DNA of 64,000 nt from Ardenticatenaceae bacterium (GCA_011525915.1 WYBM01000073.1:23273-87272); one strand, 5' to 3'. Shown: positions 16,814-25,724, counted from the stretch's first letter. The notes: generated by a model not told the origin, from the letters alone. Program-made: numbers and translations.

Positions 16814-18571
16814 TTACTCGTCCGATTCGGGTGCGTTCATCAAACCATCCCATAGATAGGAATAGTATTCAAATGCACCGGTGTTGCCCACGTGGTTGGG
16901 ATTGGCGGCGTCAATACCAGCAGCCCAAGAGGCAACCACATCATTGGCGTCAAACTTAGAACCATCGTGGAACAAGACACCCTGACGTAACGTGCATGTC
17001 CAGACTGTTGAGTCATCGTTGCCTATACACTCGGTGGCCAGCGCCGGCTGTGTATCGCCAGAATCTTTCATGTAATTTAGCAGCGGTTCAACAACTTGCT
17101 GGCAGGCTCGCAGCGATTCGCCGTCAGTCTCATCGGTGCAGTAGAGGCTGATCGGTTCGGCGTTTTGCATAAAAACAACAGTCCCTTTGCCTGTTTTTAG
17201 GGCACCAAAGTCGGTGGCGCCAAACGGCGGCACGTAGGCGCCTTCCGTTGTGGCCAGGGCCGCATCGGCGGAAGCGCCGTGGGCAATGGGCACCATGGGT
17301 ACCAGTTCACGGATGGCGTTATTGGCCTGTTCGTACAACGGTGCGGCCGTATCTACGTCCCCAATGGTGGATGCTTCTAACAGGAGTTCATAAATTTCCG
17401 GATGGGGATCACCAAACTGTGGATTTTCGGCGCTGAAGTGGAAGTCCAGGAAGTTGGTGACGTGCGGATAATCAGCGCCCCAACCGAGCATGTAAAGCCC
17501 GTCCAGGTTACCAGCGGTAGACTCGGCGATAAACGCGCCCGATTCCATTTCTACGATATCAGCGATGATGCCCAGATTCTCCTGCAACTGCGTTTGCAGC
17601 TCTACGGCCACCTGTGACGGCTCTGGCAGGTAACCACGGAAGACGTTACGGTAGAAAATCGTGGTCTCAAAACCATCTGGATACCCGGCTTCGGCCAACA
17701 GGGCCTTGGCGGCTTCTATGTCAAACTCGTACCAGGATTCACCGGTGCAGCCATTGGGAATGGAGCACGGCGTGAAGTGCGAGGCTGCTTCAGAGCCAGC
17801 TGGGTAGTAATTGTCGACAATGCGCTGGCGATCAACGCCCATAGCAATGGCCTGGCGAACACGAACATCACCAAATGGTTCAAAGGTGTTGGTCATGGCC
17901 AGATAAAAAACATTAGGATTGGTGCTGGGCAGCAGATGCAAATTGCTGTCTGCTTCTACGGCTTCAAAGTCGCCAGGGCTGACGTTGGTGATCATATCCA
18001 CCGTACCGGCTTGCAGCTCAACCAGGCGGGCGGCGCCTTCTGTACTCCAGCGGAGCACGGCCGTTTCCTCTATGGCTGGTTCGCCCCAGTAGTCGTCAAA
18101 CCGTTTGTACACAATGGAATCGCCGCGTGTCCAGGAGTCCAGCATGTACGGGCCGGTGCCAATGGGTTTTTCCAGAATTTCTCCCGTACCGCCCGTGGCT
18201 TCTATCCATTCAGATGGCTGAATGCCAAAGGGTGTAAAAGCGACCTTGGCCAGAAATGCCGGGTCTGGTTTGCACAGGTTAAATACCACCGTGAACTCAT
18301 CAACAGCCTCAATAGAAGAAATCTTGCCGCCATAGTCGCAATTTTCTGCGGCCACTGATATGGGCTCAAAGGCCATGGCTTCTTCTTCCATTTCTTCTGT
18401 TTCGGCCGGTGCTTCTTCTTCCATTTCTTCTGTTTCGGTCGGTGCTTCTTCTTCCGTTGTGGTGGTTTCAGTATCTGTAGCCGGTTCTTGGCCGCTGCCA
18501 GTACAGGCGGCCAGGGCTAAGGCAAAAATAAGAAACATACTCAACAAAAGCAACAACTTGTGGTTTTTCAT
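16814..18571 (-). CDS. Peptide-binding lipoprotein, apparently circularly permuted
   Basis: 585-residue family 5 solute-binding protein. Signal peptide and lipobox LALAACTG, then a Thr/Glu-rich linker with two EEMEEEA repeats. The order of family motifs is rotated. After the linker comes IEAVDEFTVVFNLCKPDPAFL, then PIGTGPY, DDYWGEP, VRVRQAIAMGVDRQ, AKALLAEAGYPDG and LGWGADYPH. Only at the C-terminus come VVEPLL, QPALATE, TWT-type WTCTLRQGVLFHDG and DANDVVASW, which open the domain in canonical DppA/OppA. The start is the ATG at 18571 with GGAGGAGAG directly upstream. First gene of the importer operon. Confidence 0.9.
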   Translation of the reverse strand: MKNHKLLLLLSMFLIFALALAACTGSGQEPATDTETTTTEEEAPTETEEMEEEAPAETEEMEEEAMAFEPISVAAENCDYGGKISSIEAVDEFTVVFNLCKPDPAFLAKVAFTPFGIQPSEWIEATGGTGEILEKPIGTGPYMLDSWTRGDSIVYKRFDDYWGEPAIEETAVLRWSTEGAARLVELQAGTVDMITNVSPGDFEAVEADSNLHLLPSTNPNVFYLAMTNTFEPFGDVRVRQAIAMGVDRQRIVDNYYPAGSEAASHFTPCSIPNGCTGESWYEFDIEAAKALLAEAGYPDGFETTIFYRNVFRGYLPEPSQVAVELQTQLQENLGIIADIVEMESGAFIAESTAGNLDGLYMLGWGADYPHVTNFLDFHFSAENPQFGDPHPEIYELLLEASTIGDVDTAAPLYEQANNAIRELVPMVPIAHGASADAALATTEGAYVPPFGATDFGALKTGKGTVVFMQNAEPISLYCTDETDGESLRACQQVVEPLLNYMKDSGDTQPALATECIGNDDSTVWTCTLRQGVLFHDGSKFDANDVVASWAAGIDAANPNHVGNTGAFEYYSYLWDGLMNAPESDE

Positions 18572-18805
18572 TCTCTCCTCCATGAAAAGATGACTTACTA
18601 AACTTGTGCCGATTTCGATGCGAGTCATAACGCTGAATACACAGATGGTAGCATGGGTTGAATGAGATGACAAACGGACTTAAAGCAGAAAATGGCAAAG
18701 GTCATCAGGCATAGACATCCACTTTGTTTTACGTTTTGACGGCCGTCTTTATTGAAAATCCATGATCATTCACGCTGGGGAATACGCACAAGCGTAGAGG
18801 GTGGG

Positions 18806-18811
18806 TATAAT
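18806..18811 (+). promoter_or_regulatory. -10 box of polX, leaderless
   Basis: TATAAT at 18806-18811 is followed after six bases by the polX ATG at 18818. Transcription should start on or next to the ATG. No Shine-Dalgarno is seen. Confidence 0.55.
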
Positions 18812-18817
18812 TGCACC

Positions 18818-20539
18818 ATGAATAACCGTGAAATAACACAACGCTTTGCCGACGTGGCCGACATGCTGGCAATTCGCGGTGATAACATTCACCGAGTGCT
18901 GGCTTACCGCCGGGCCGCAGAAGCCATAGAAAATTTGGGCCGAGATGTCAACCAGGTATACGCTGAAGGGTCCCTGACAGACATTCCCGGCATTGGTGAG
19001 ACGCTGGCCGAAAAAATTGAAGAGATGCTGACGACCGGCAGCCTGGCTTTTTATGACCGGCTGGCTCAGGAAATTCCGCCTTCACTGGTAGACCTGCTAA
19101 AAGTTGAAGGGCTTGGCCCCAAACGGGTAAAGCAGGTATACGACGTATTAGGGGTTACGACCCTGGCAGACCTATCGGCGGCGGCCCAAGAAGGCAAGCT
19201 GCGTGATCTGCCGGGTATGGGCGCTAAATCGGAAGAAAAACTGTTGAAGGCCATTGCCGCCCTGGCCCGGCATGGCGATGACCGTGTGCCGCTGGGGAAT
19301 GCCTGGCCTTTGGCCCAGGAGATATTGGCCGTATTGGCCAAGATACCGGGTGTCACCCAAACGGCCGTGGCCGGCTCCCTGCGCCGTATGAAAGAAAGCA
19401 TCGGTGATATTGATTTGCTGGTAGCGGCCGATGAGGCCGCGGTTGTAATGGATACTTTTGTCCACCTGCCACAAGTTGAGTCCATCTCCGGCCATGGCCC
19501 TACCAAATCCAGCGTTACCCTGTTTAACGGCCTACAGGTAGACCTGCGGGTATTGCCGGCCGAACGCTGGGGTACCCTGCTCTGTTACTTCACCGGCAGC
19601 AAAAGCCATAATGTGCATTTGCGCGAAATGGCCCTGAAGCGAGGCTTGAGCCTGAACGAACATGCCTTCACACCGGTAGACGGCGGCCCGGAAATTCTGT
19701 GTGCCACCGAAGAAGCCGTGTACCAGGTCTTGGACCTGCCCTATATCATCCCCACGCTGCGTGAAGACCGGGGTGAAATTGAAGCGGCCCAGGCCGGGCG
19801 GCTGCCAGATGTTATTCGGACTGAACAGATCATCAGTGATTTACATATGCACTCCACCTGGTCAGATGGCAACGCTACGATTCTGGAGATGGCCAAAGCA
19901 GCCCAGGCGCGTGGCTTGCGGTACATAGTCATCACGGATCACTCCGTCAGCCTGGGCATCGCCAATGGTCTTTCTATTGAACGTTTGCACCAACAAGCCG
20001 CCGACATTCGTCAGGCCAACGACGCTCTAGGGCCAGACTTCCGCATCTTGCATGGCACCGAGATGGAAATTCGGGCCGATGGATCGCTGGATTATCCAGA
20101 CGAGGTGTTGGCGGGGTTAGACTTTGTTATTGCCGCGCTGCACGTTAGCCTCAGCCAGCCACGCGCCCAGGTGACAGAACGCCTGCTTAATGCCCTTAAC
20201 AACCCACACGTGGATATGATCGCTCACCCTTCTGGGCGGCTGCTGCCAGACCGGGCCGGGGCTGACGCTGATTGGGATGTGGTGCTGGAAACGGCCGTGG
20301 CCACCCACACCATCCTAGAAATTAACGCCAACCCCCGCCGCCTGGACCTGCGAGACAGCCTGGCGCGTCGCGCGGTGGAACTGGGCGCAACCCTGGCCAT
20401 TAACTGCGACGCCCACCACACCGAACACTTTGACTTCCTGCATTACGGCGTGGCTACAGCCCAACGAGCCTGGGTGACGCCAGACGCTGTGGTGAATACC
20501 TGGCCTCTGGAAAAATTGTTGGCCTTTCTTTCAAAGTAA
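18818..20539 (+). CDS. polX: Family X DNA polymerase with PHP domain
   Basis: 573-residue PolX, a repair polymerase for gap filling, with a C-terminal PHP phosphoesterase. In order: helix-hairpin-helix region (DIPGIGETLAEKIEE, VEGLGPKRVKQ, LPGMGAKSEEKL), nucleotidyltransferase palm with GSLRRMKESIGDIDLLV (catalytic Asp pair) and DLRV, and from about residue 330 the PHP domain with SDLHMHSTWSDG, VITDHS, HGTEMEI, AALHVS, AHPSGR and NCDAH metal ligands. Start at the ATG 18818; the frame is open further up but carries no family sequence. Divergent from the importer operon. Confidence 0.95.
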   Translation: MNNREITQRFADVADMLAIRGDNIHRVLAYRRAAEAIENLGRDVNQVYAEGSLTDIPGIGETLAEKIEEMLTTGSLAFYDRLAQEIPPSLVDLLKVEGLGPKRVKQVYDVLGVTTLADLSAAAQEGKLRDLPGMGAKSEEKLLKAIAALARHGDDRVPLGNAWPLAQEILAVLAKIPGVTQTAVAGSLRRMKESIGDIDLLVAADEAAVVMDTFVHLPQVESISGHGPTKSSVTLFNGLQVDLRVLPAERWGTLLCYFTGSKSHNVHLREMALKRGLSLNEHAFTPVDGGPEILCATEEAVYQVLDLPYIIPTLREDRGEIEAAQAGRLPDVIRTEQIISDLHMHSTWSDGNATILEMAKAAQARGLRYIVITDHSVSLGIANGLSIERLHQQAADIRQANDALGPDFRILHGTEMEIRADGSLDYPDEVLAGLDFVIAALHVSLSQPRAQVTERLLNALNNPHVDMIAHPSGRLLPDRAGADADWDVVLETAVATHTILEINANPRRLDLRDSLARRAVELGATLAINCDAHHTEHFDFLHYGVATAQRAWVTPDAVVNTWPLEKLLAFLSK

Positions 20540-20580
20540 TGGGTAATTACTCTGTAACAGAAGTTTTATGACCTTTGGTA

Positions 20581-20603
20581 GGGGCAGGTCTTGTACCTGC
20601 CCC
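20581..20603 (+). terminator. Hairpin after polX
   Basis: GGGGCAGGT-CTTGT-ACCTGCCCC is a perfect 9-pair GC-rich stem 42 bases after the polX stop. No T-run follows, so it is a weak or factor-dependent terminator, or an intergenic repeat. Confidence 0.45.
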
Positions 20604-20655
20604 GCTCAGGGCGACCACAAGAGTTGCCTCTACGACGTAGTTGTTGGGTAAAAAG

Positions 20656-20727
20656 TACGTACTTTTTGTCGAAGAAATACGTACTTTTTATCGAAGAAAT
20701 ACGTACTTTTGGGGCAAGAAGTACGTA
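20656..20727 (+). promoter_or_regulatory. Array of four TACGTA boxes at 22-bp spacing
   Basis: TACGTA occurs at 20656, 20678, 20700 and 20722, exactly 22 bases apart (about two helical turns). Boxes sit in AAGTACGTACTTTTT or AAATACGTACTTTT, and copies 1 and 2 share the linker tCGAAGAAA. The last box ends 15 bases before the ATG of the phosphatase gene. It looks like a cooperative operator. Confidence 0.75.
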
Positions 20728-20741
20728 TTTGTAGAGTACAA

Positions 20742-21977
20742 ATGAACATCGGCACCGCCTCCATTATCAACCACGCCTTTGGCGCCCTGGAGCCAGAAAC
20801 CCTGGAAGCCCTGCGCGCCGTGGCCGTGCGCCAGAGCTACGCCCCTAACACTACCTTGTGCCGCCAGGGAAAGATAGAGCACACGTTTTATGTGGTGGTT
20901 CAGGGGGAGGTTGTTGTTTCCCAAACGCTGGAAGATGGCCAGGAGCGCATCCTCAACGTCATCGGGCCGATGGGGTACTTTGGTGAGATGGGGCTGATTG
21001 ATGACTCGCCGCGCATGGCCCACTGCATTACCCTCACCCCCACAACAGTGCTGGAAGTAACCGAAGAGAATTTTGACAAATTCATGGAGAAAAGCCCGGC
21101 ATTGGCTACGGCCGTTCTGCGTAACATCCTGACAACCACCCGCAACATTGACCAGCAATCCATCGCCGAACTGCAGCAGAAGAATGAGGCCTTGCAAAAA
21201 GCCTATGCTGATTTACAACAGGCGCTGGCGCGGCTGGTGGAAAAGGAACGACTGGAGCGTGAGCTGGAACTGGCGGCAACCGTGCAGCGCAGCCTGCTGC
21301 CAGACCACCTGCCGCAGTTTCCTGATTATGCCTTTGCCGCGTACTTACAACCAGCACGGCAGGTGGGTGGTGATTTTTATGACGTGGTGGAGATTGATAC
21401 AGATCATGTGGGCATTCTGATGGCTGATGTGGCTGACAAGGGATTTCATGCCGCCCTCTTTATGGCCGTGACACGCACCCTCTTTTACCAAGAGGGGAAA
21501 CACTCTTTATCACCGGCGGCGGTAGCCACGGCCGTGCATCAGGGCATGTTGGAAGCTTCGTCACACGATACATTCCTGACGGCGTTTTATGGGGTACTGC
21601 ACCGGCCCAGCGGCCGCCTGACGTATGTACGGGCCGCACAAGACCGCCCGCTCTGGTACCGGCCCGGGCGCGGGGTAGAGGCTTTAACGGGTGACGGCCG
21701 TTTTTTGGGTATGATCGAAGGTCTGGCCCTGGCTGAATCTACCATTTACCTGCAACCCGGTGACCGGCTGGTTCTCTTCAGCGATGGCGTACCCGATGCC
21801 ACCAACCCACATGAAGAACCATACAGCGGCCAACGATTAACCGATAGGATTGTCACCGGCGGTCACCTGCCAGCTGGCCGACTGATCACCCATATTGCCC
21901 AGGATGTCATCCGTTGGCGGCAGGATGCCCCAGCTTTTGATGATTTAACGCTGCTTGTTGTGGAGGCAAAGGCATAA
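20742..21977 (+). CDS. cNMP-binding domain + PP2C/SpoIIE phosphatase
   Basis: 411-residue signalling protein. Residues about 10-125 form a cyclic-nucleotide-binding domain (LCRQGKIEHTFYVVVQGEV, GYFGEMGLIDDSPRMA). A coiled coil follows (about 135-180, ELQQKNEALQKAYADLQQAL). The rest is a SpoIIE/RsbU-type PP2C phosphatase with metal Asp residues in VGGDFYDVV, LMADVADKG, LVLFSDGVPDA and FDDLTLLV. Relatives dephosphorylate anti-sigma antagonists; the target here is unknown. The ATG at 20742 lies 15 bases after the TACGTA array with only a weak TAGAG ribosome site. The next gene follows after 3 bases. Confidence 0.92.
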   Translation: MNIGTASIINHAFGALEPETLEALRAVAVRQSYAPNTTLCRQGKIEHTFYVVVQGEVVVSQTLEDGQERILNVIGPMGYFGEMGLIDDSPRMAHCITLTPTTVLEVTEENFDKFMEKSPALATAVLRNILTTTRNIDQQSIAELQQKNEALQKAYADLQQALARLVEKERLERELELAATVQRSLLPDHLPQFPDYAFAAYLQPARQVGGDFYDVVEIDTDHVGILMADVADKGFHAALFMAVTRTLFYQEGKHSLSPAAVATAVHQGMLEASSHDTFLTAFYGVLHRPSGRLTYVRAAQDRPLWYRPGRGVEALTGDGRFLGMIEGLALAESTIYLQPGDRLVLFSDGVPDATNPHEEPYSGQRLTDRIVTGGHLPAGRLITHIAQDVIRWRQDAPAFDDLTLLVVEAKA

Positions 21978-21980
21978 CCT

Positions 21981-22556
21981 ATGGCCCGATACCAGGTCCC
22001 CCCTGATCCTCGTAAATCGAATGACGAACGGCCGCGCCGTCTGCGTGCCGATTCCCAGGAGCCCCCGCCATGGCGTTACCTGGTTCTGGGGGTGATTGTG
22101 ACCGTTGTCAGCCTCATCCTTGCCCTGGCGCTGGCCAATGCCTTGCTGGCCCGCCCCCCGTTGGAAGTAGCGCCCGTCCAGCCCACGCTCATCATCCTGA
22201 CGGCGCCGCCCAGCCCTGTTCCCTCTGTGACGGCCGTGCTGCCCACGCCATCACCCATCCCCACCTTTACGCCCATCCCCACCCCAGACACCGCCCAGGC
22301 TCCCCCCGAGGTTACCGTGGGGTATTATGCCCTGGTGGCCGGCACTGAAGGGGCAGGCGTGACTGTACGCGGCGGCCCCAGCACCAGCAACGCCCGCATT
22401 ACCGTGGCCGACGAAGGTGCCCTACTGGTAGTCATTGGTGGGCCCCAGGTCGATGAACCCAACAGCCGTATCTGGTGGCAGGTAGAGCTGGCCGATGGCA
22501 CCCAAGGGTGGGTCGTCGGCGATTTTTTGCAGCCCGCTGCGGCGCCACCTCCGTAA
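21981..22556 (+). CDS. Membrane-anchored SH3b-domain protein
   Basis: 191 residues: a basic cytosolic start, one membrane helix (about 33-55, YLVLGVIVTVVSLILALALA), a Pro/Thr-rich stalk, and a C-terminal bacterial SH3 (SH3_3-like) domain (GVTVRGGPSTSNARI, WWQVELADGTQGWVVGDFL). Such domains bind cell-wall peptide or ligand outside the membrane. Three bases separate it from the phosphatase gene, so the two are almost certainly one operon and may form a sensing pair. This pairing is inference. Confidence 0.85.
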   Translation: MARYQVPPDPRKSNDERPRRLRADSQEPPPWRYLVLGVIVTVVSLILALALANALLARPPLEVAPVQPTLIILTAPPSPVPSVTAVLPTPSPIPTFTPIPTPDTAQAPPEVTVGYYALVAGTEGAGVTVRGGPSTSNARITVADEGALLVVIGGPQVDEPNSRIWWQVELADGTQGWVVGDFLQPAAAPPP

Positions 22557-22635
22557 ACGCCACTGTTTCTTTTCTGCAACCAGATTGTGTACAATAGCAG
22601 CCATCACTTTGTGAAAAAATTCCCACGTTTTCCAG

Positions 22636-22664
22636 CACCGGGCTCCTTAACAATTGGCCCGGTG
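22636..22664 (+). promoter_or_regulatory. Leader hairpin ahead of thiolase
   Basis: CACCGGGC (22636-22643) and GCCCGGTG (22657-22664) form an 8-pair GC stem directly before the AAGGAG ribosome site (22671). A TACAAT -10 at about 22589 would put it in the leader. It may modulate translation. Confidence 0.4.
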
Positions 22665-22683
22665 TGCATGAAGGAGCATAAGC

Positions 22684-23916
22684 ATGAGTAAACATAAGAC
22701 AGATGTTGTCATCTTGGGCGCGGCCCGCACGCCTACGGGTAAATTTAATGGTGGCCTGGCCGGGTTAACAGCGCCGGAACTGGGGGCGCTGGCCGTGGCG
22801 GCTGCCGTCGCTCGCTCTGGCATCAACCCCGCCACTGTGTATGAAGTGATCATGGGTCAGGTGGTGCCGGCCGGTACTGGTCAGGCGGCCGCACGCCACG
22901 CGGCGCTTAAAGGCGGCCTGCCAGACACGGTGGGGGCCACGGCCGTCAATAAGGCGTGTGGCTCTGGCCTGAAAGCCGTTATGATGGCCGCTAATGCCAT
23001 CACCGCCGGTGAAGCCGACGTGTTTGTGGCCGGAGGCATGGAAAGCATGTCTAACGCGCCTTACCTTTTGCCTAAGGCACGGCAGGGTTTGCGCTATGGT
23101 CACGCCGAAGTGAAAGATTCCTTGCTCAACGATGGTCTATGGTGCGCTTTTCAGGATTGGGCCATGGGCAATGCCGCCGATTTTATTGCCCGCCAGTTTG
23201 AAGTCAGCCGTCAGGAGATGGACGAGTTTGCCTTGCAGAGCCATGAAAAGGCGGCGGCGGCTACGGCAAACGGCCGTTTTCAGGCAGAAATTGTGCCGGT
23301 GGAAATCAAGAGCCGTAAAGGCAGCCTGGTCATTGACAAAGATGAACCCATTCGGGCTAGTTTCCACAATGGCAGCTATGAGCTGGAAACCAGCCTGGCG
23401 CAGTTAGCCAAACTGCCACCGGCCTTTGAAAAAGACGGCCAGGTGACGGCTGGCAATGCGCCCGGCCTGAACGATGGCGCCTCGGCGGTGGTGGTGGCCA
23501 GCCGTGACGAAGCCGAACGGCAAGGATTGGTGCCCCTGGCGCGGATCGTCGGTTATACCCATGCGGCCGTAGATCCGCAGTGGATCTTCTCAGCCCCCGC
23601 CAAAGCCATCCCCCGTTTGTTGCAGAAAGTGGGCTGGTCCCTGGCCGATGTAGACCTCATCGAACTAAATGAAGCATTTGCTGCCCAGGCCTTGGCCAAT
23701 GGGGTAGATATGACCCGTCAGAAGTTAGCGTGGCAGTGGGATAAGGTAAACGTGAACGGGGGTGCGGTGGCCTTGGGTCATCCCATTGGCTCCAGCGGCT
23801 CGCGGGTATTGGTGACACTGATTCACGCGCTGCGCCAGCGGGGGCTGAAGCGCGGTGTTGCCTCGTTGTGCCTGGGTGGTGGTGAAGCGGTGGCCCTGGC
23901 CGTTGAGATGGCGTAA
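22684..23916 (+). CDS. Acetyl-CoA acetyltransferase (thiolase)
   Basis: 410-residue thiolase II family enzyme that condenses or cleaves acetoacetyl-CoA. Nucleophilic Cys in VNKACGSGLKAV (about residue 90), His in GGAVALGHPIGSSG and the second Cys in SLCLGGGEA are all present, with LNEAFAAQ between. The length fits the biosynthetic acetyl-CoA C-acetyltransferases (AtoB/PhaA type). An insertion of a few residues (DMTRQKLAWQWDK) precedes the His motif. AAGGAG lies 7 bases before the ATG. No other beta-oxidation or polyhydroxybutyrate gene is near, so the pathway is open. Confidence 0.93.
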   Translation: MSKHKTDVVILGAARTPTGKFNGGLAGLTAPELGALAVAAAVARSGINPATVYEVIMGQVVPAGTGQAAARHAALKGGLPDTVGATAVNKACGSGLKAVMMAANAITAGEADVFVAGGMESMSNAPYLLPKARQGLRYGHAEVKDSLLNDGLWCAFQDWAMGNAADFIARQFEVSRQEMDEFALQSHEKAAAATANGRFQAEIVPVEIKSRKGSLVIDKDEPIRASFHNGSYELETSLAQLAKLPPAFEKDGQVTAGNAPGLNDGASAVVVASRDEAERQGLVPLARIVGYTHAAVDPQWIFSAPAKAIPRLLQKVGWSLADVDLIELNEAFAAQALANGVDMTRQKLAWQWDKVNVNGGAVALGHPIGSSGSRVLVTLIHALRQRGLKRGVASLCLGGGEAVALAVEMA

Positions 23917-23940
23917 CAGAAAGATTTTAGGATCAAGGCG

Positions 23941-23972
23941 CGTCCATCAATACGTTACAGCATTGATGGACG
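23941..23972 (+). terminator. Hairpin after thiolase
   Basis: CGTCCATCAAT (23941-23951) and ATTGATGGACG (23962-23972) form a perfect 11-pair stem with a 10-base loop. A T-run is missing. Confidence 0.45.
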
Positions 23973-24057
23973 TGCTTGAAGTGATCTTCACGTTAGCAAA
24001 ACAGCTGCCTGCCCCGGTTCTGCCGGTGTTGGTGATGACCGTTTCCTCACCAATCAA

Positions 24058-24324
24058 TCACCCCTCTTCATGCGCCATTAACCACCAGCTGGCAATAAGA
24101 GCGATCCAGGCCCCCAGGCTGGCGCTAAACAGGTGCAGTGCCCCCAGGTTGAGCAGCTCCAGGTTAATAAAGTCCCCCAAGAAGTGGCCCACGGTAAAAC
24201 CCACCCAGGCCGCCAGCACATACAACAAGATGCGCCGCGCCGGGCCCCCCATCATCAGGTGAAAGCCTGCACCGTAGGCGGTTGCCAACAGGAAACCCAG
24301 GATGACTCCGGAGGCGTTTATCAT
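24058..24324 (-). CDS. Small three-helix membrane protein
   Basis: 88 residues, almost wholly hydrophobic, with about three membrane segments (VILGFLLATAYGAGFHLMM, ILLYVLAAWVGFTVGHFLG, LFSASLGAWIALIASWWLM) and a short acidic end. Its ATG overlaps the mnmA stop (ATGA), so translation is coupled to mnmA. I do not recognise the family. The coupling and the even membrane pattern make it a credible gene. Confidence 0.7.
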   Translation of the reverse strand: MINASGVILGFLLATAYGAGFHLMMGGPARRILLYVLAAWVGFTVGHFLGDFINLELLNLGALHLFSASLGAWIALIASWWLMAHEEG

Positions 24325-25478
24325 GAAATTACCTGAATGGCGGCCGGTTGTATGGTAGGGATCACGGCCGTAGGCTGGCTATCGTTATCGGCAATAATCC
24401 CGCCACCTAAAACCGTAGCACCATCATAAAAGACGGCTGCCTGCCCGGCAGTAATGCCAAAGACAGGCTCATGGAAGGTGCAGTGGGCACGGCCGTCGCT
24501 GACACTTACCACCGTGCCGGCCGCCGCCCGGGCCTTATAACGAATTTTAATGTGTACCGGTATGGGAGCCGTGGGAGGGAGGCCATTTATCCAATTAACA
24601 TCACGGACGTCCAGCGTTTGCTGGCCCAATGCAGCTTTTGTGCCCACAATAAGTGCATTATGGGCCACATCTTTGCGGATAACAAAAACGGGCTGACCCG
24701 TGGTAATGCCCAGCCCTTTGCGCTGGCCGATGGTGTAAAACGGCAGGCCTTCATGCTGGCCCAGTTCACGGCCGTTTGTGTCTAGAATTGGCCCCGGACG
24801 GGCGGCTTTGTGGCTGTATTCTTGTAAGAAGCGACGGTAATCACCATCACCCAAAAAACACAAATCCTGGCTTTCATCTTTGCTGGCCACAGGCAGGCCA
24901 AAGGTGCGTGCCAGGTCGCGCACCTCTGTTTTGGTATAGTCACCCACCGGAAACAACACATGCGCCAGGTGCTGCTGCAGCAGCATATGCAGCACATAAG
25001 ATTGGTCTTTGTGTTCATCCTTGCCCTGGTGCACTTCATAGCCAGCGGAGGTGTGAACCACACGGGCATAATGGCCCGTCGCCAGATATTGCGCGCCAAG
25101 CGCCAGCGCCCGTTCCAGCAGGTACGTAAAACGAATCTGCCGATTGCACTCCACACAGGGGTTGGGGGTGCGCCCCAATTCATGCTGGTCAATAAAAAAC
25201 TGAACGATGGTTCGGCGGAAATGATCCTGTACGTCCACCACGTAAAAGGGAATGCCCAGCAGCCCGGCCACGCGGCGAGCGTCAGCCATCTGGTCTGGGG
25301 TACAGCAGCGGTTAAGTGGGGCGTTAGCGCCAATGCCCGGCTCGCTCCACAGGCGCATCATCATGCCGATGACCTCGTAACCCTGCTCTTTCAGCAGTGC
25401 AGCGGCCACCGAACTATCTACGCCGCCGCTCATAGCGACGACAACCCGCTTCCCGTTACCCATCGTTGGTTGTTCCAT
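24321..25478 (-). CDS. mnmA: tRNA-specific 2-thiouridylase
   Basis: MnmA puts the sulfur on wobble U34 of tRNA for Lys, Glu and Gln. The PP-loop SGGVDSS, the catalytic Cys in NPCVECNRQIRF, ATGHYARV, the second Cys in ESQDLCFLGDGDY, and FYTIGQRKGLG with a C-terminal barrel are all seen. 385 residues is normal with a short tail. Start at 25478: a TATACT box ends 7 bases before this ATG, predicting a leaderless mRNA. Persulfide normally comes from a cysteine desulfurase, and one lies 1.5 kb away (26924-28114) on the same strand. Confidence 0.96.
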   Translation of the reverse strand: MEQPTMGNGKRVVVAMSGGVDSSVAAALLKEQGYEVIGMMMRLWSEPGIGANAPLNRCCTPDQMADARRVAGLLGIPFYVVDVQDHFRRTIVQFFIDQHELGRTPNPCVECNRQIRFTYLLERALALGAQYLATGHYARVVHTSAGYEVHQGKDEHKDQSYVLHMLLQQHLAHVLFPVGDYTKTEVRDLARTFGLPVASKDESQDLCFLGDGDYRRFLQEYSHKAARPGPILDTNGRELGQHEGLPFYTIGQRKGLGITTGQPVFVIRKDVAHNALIVGTKAALGQQTLDVRDVNWINGLPPTAPIPVHIKIRYKARAAAGTVVSVSDGRAHCTFHEPVFGITAGQAAVFYDGATVLGGGIIADNDSQPTAVIPTIQPAAIQVIS

Positions 25479-25485
25479 AAAGTAA

Positions 25486-25491
25486 AGTATA
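25486..25491 (-). promoter_or_regulatory. -10 box of mnmA, leaderless
   Basis: Minus-strand TATACT (25486-25491), seven bases, then the ATG. No ribosome site is seen in the gap. Confidence 0.5.
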
Positions 25492-25551
25492 CCGGCATTT
25501 AAGTGAAAGCAGTAGGGTGGTGTTTGCTTCAGCCGGCCATGTTATTTTGTG

Positions 25552-25700
25552 TATAATGCCCCTTATTGGCAAGTGAGGCGACAGGCCACGTTGGTTCATG
25601 TGGTGCCCGCAGTGCGGTCAGCGCTCCTGGCACGAAGTTTCCCGCGACCTAGAGCCACCCAAGACATAACTGTCAGCATGATGTTTAATCAACGCTAAGT
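25552..25700 (+). ncRNA. Possible structured leader or small RNA
   Basis: TATAAT at 25552-25557 is followed by about 130 gene-free, GC-rich bases that can form several stems (CCAC..GTGG; AGTGC-GGTCA-GCGCT; GTGCC..GGCAC). The block ends in GACCTAGAGCCACCC before the phosphotransferase gene at 25725. It faintly recalls 6S-type RNAs but I cannot assign it. It could be a long regulatory leader of the phosphotransferase. Confidence 0.3.
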
Positions 25701-25724
25701 ATACGTACGGGGATCATAAAGGCT

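Noticed and set aside
18752..18817. Upstream extension of polX
   Set aside because: The extension has no family similarity, starts at a TTG, and contains the -10 box of the gene.
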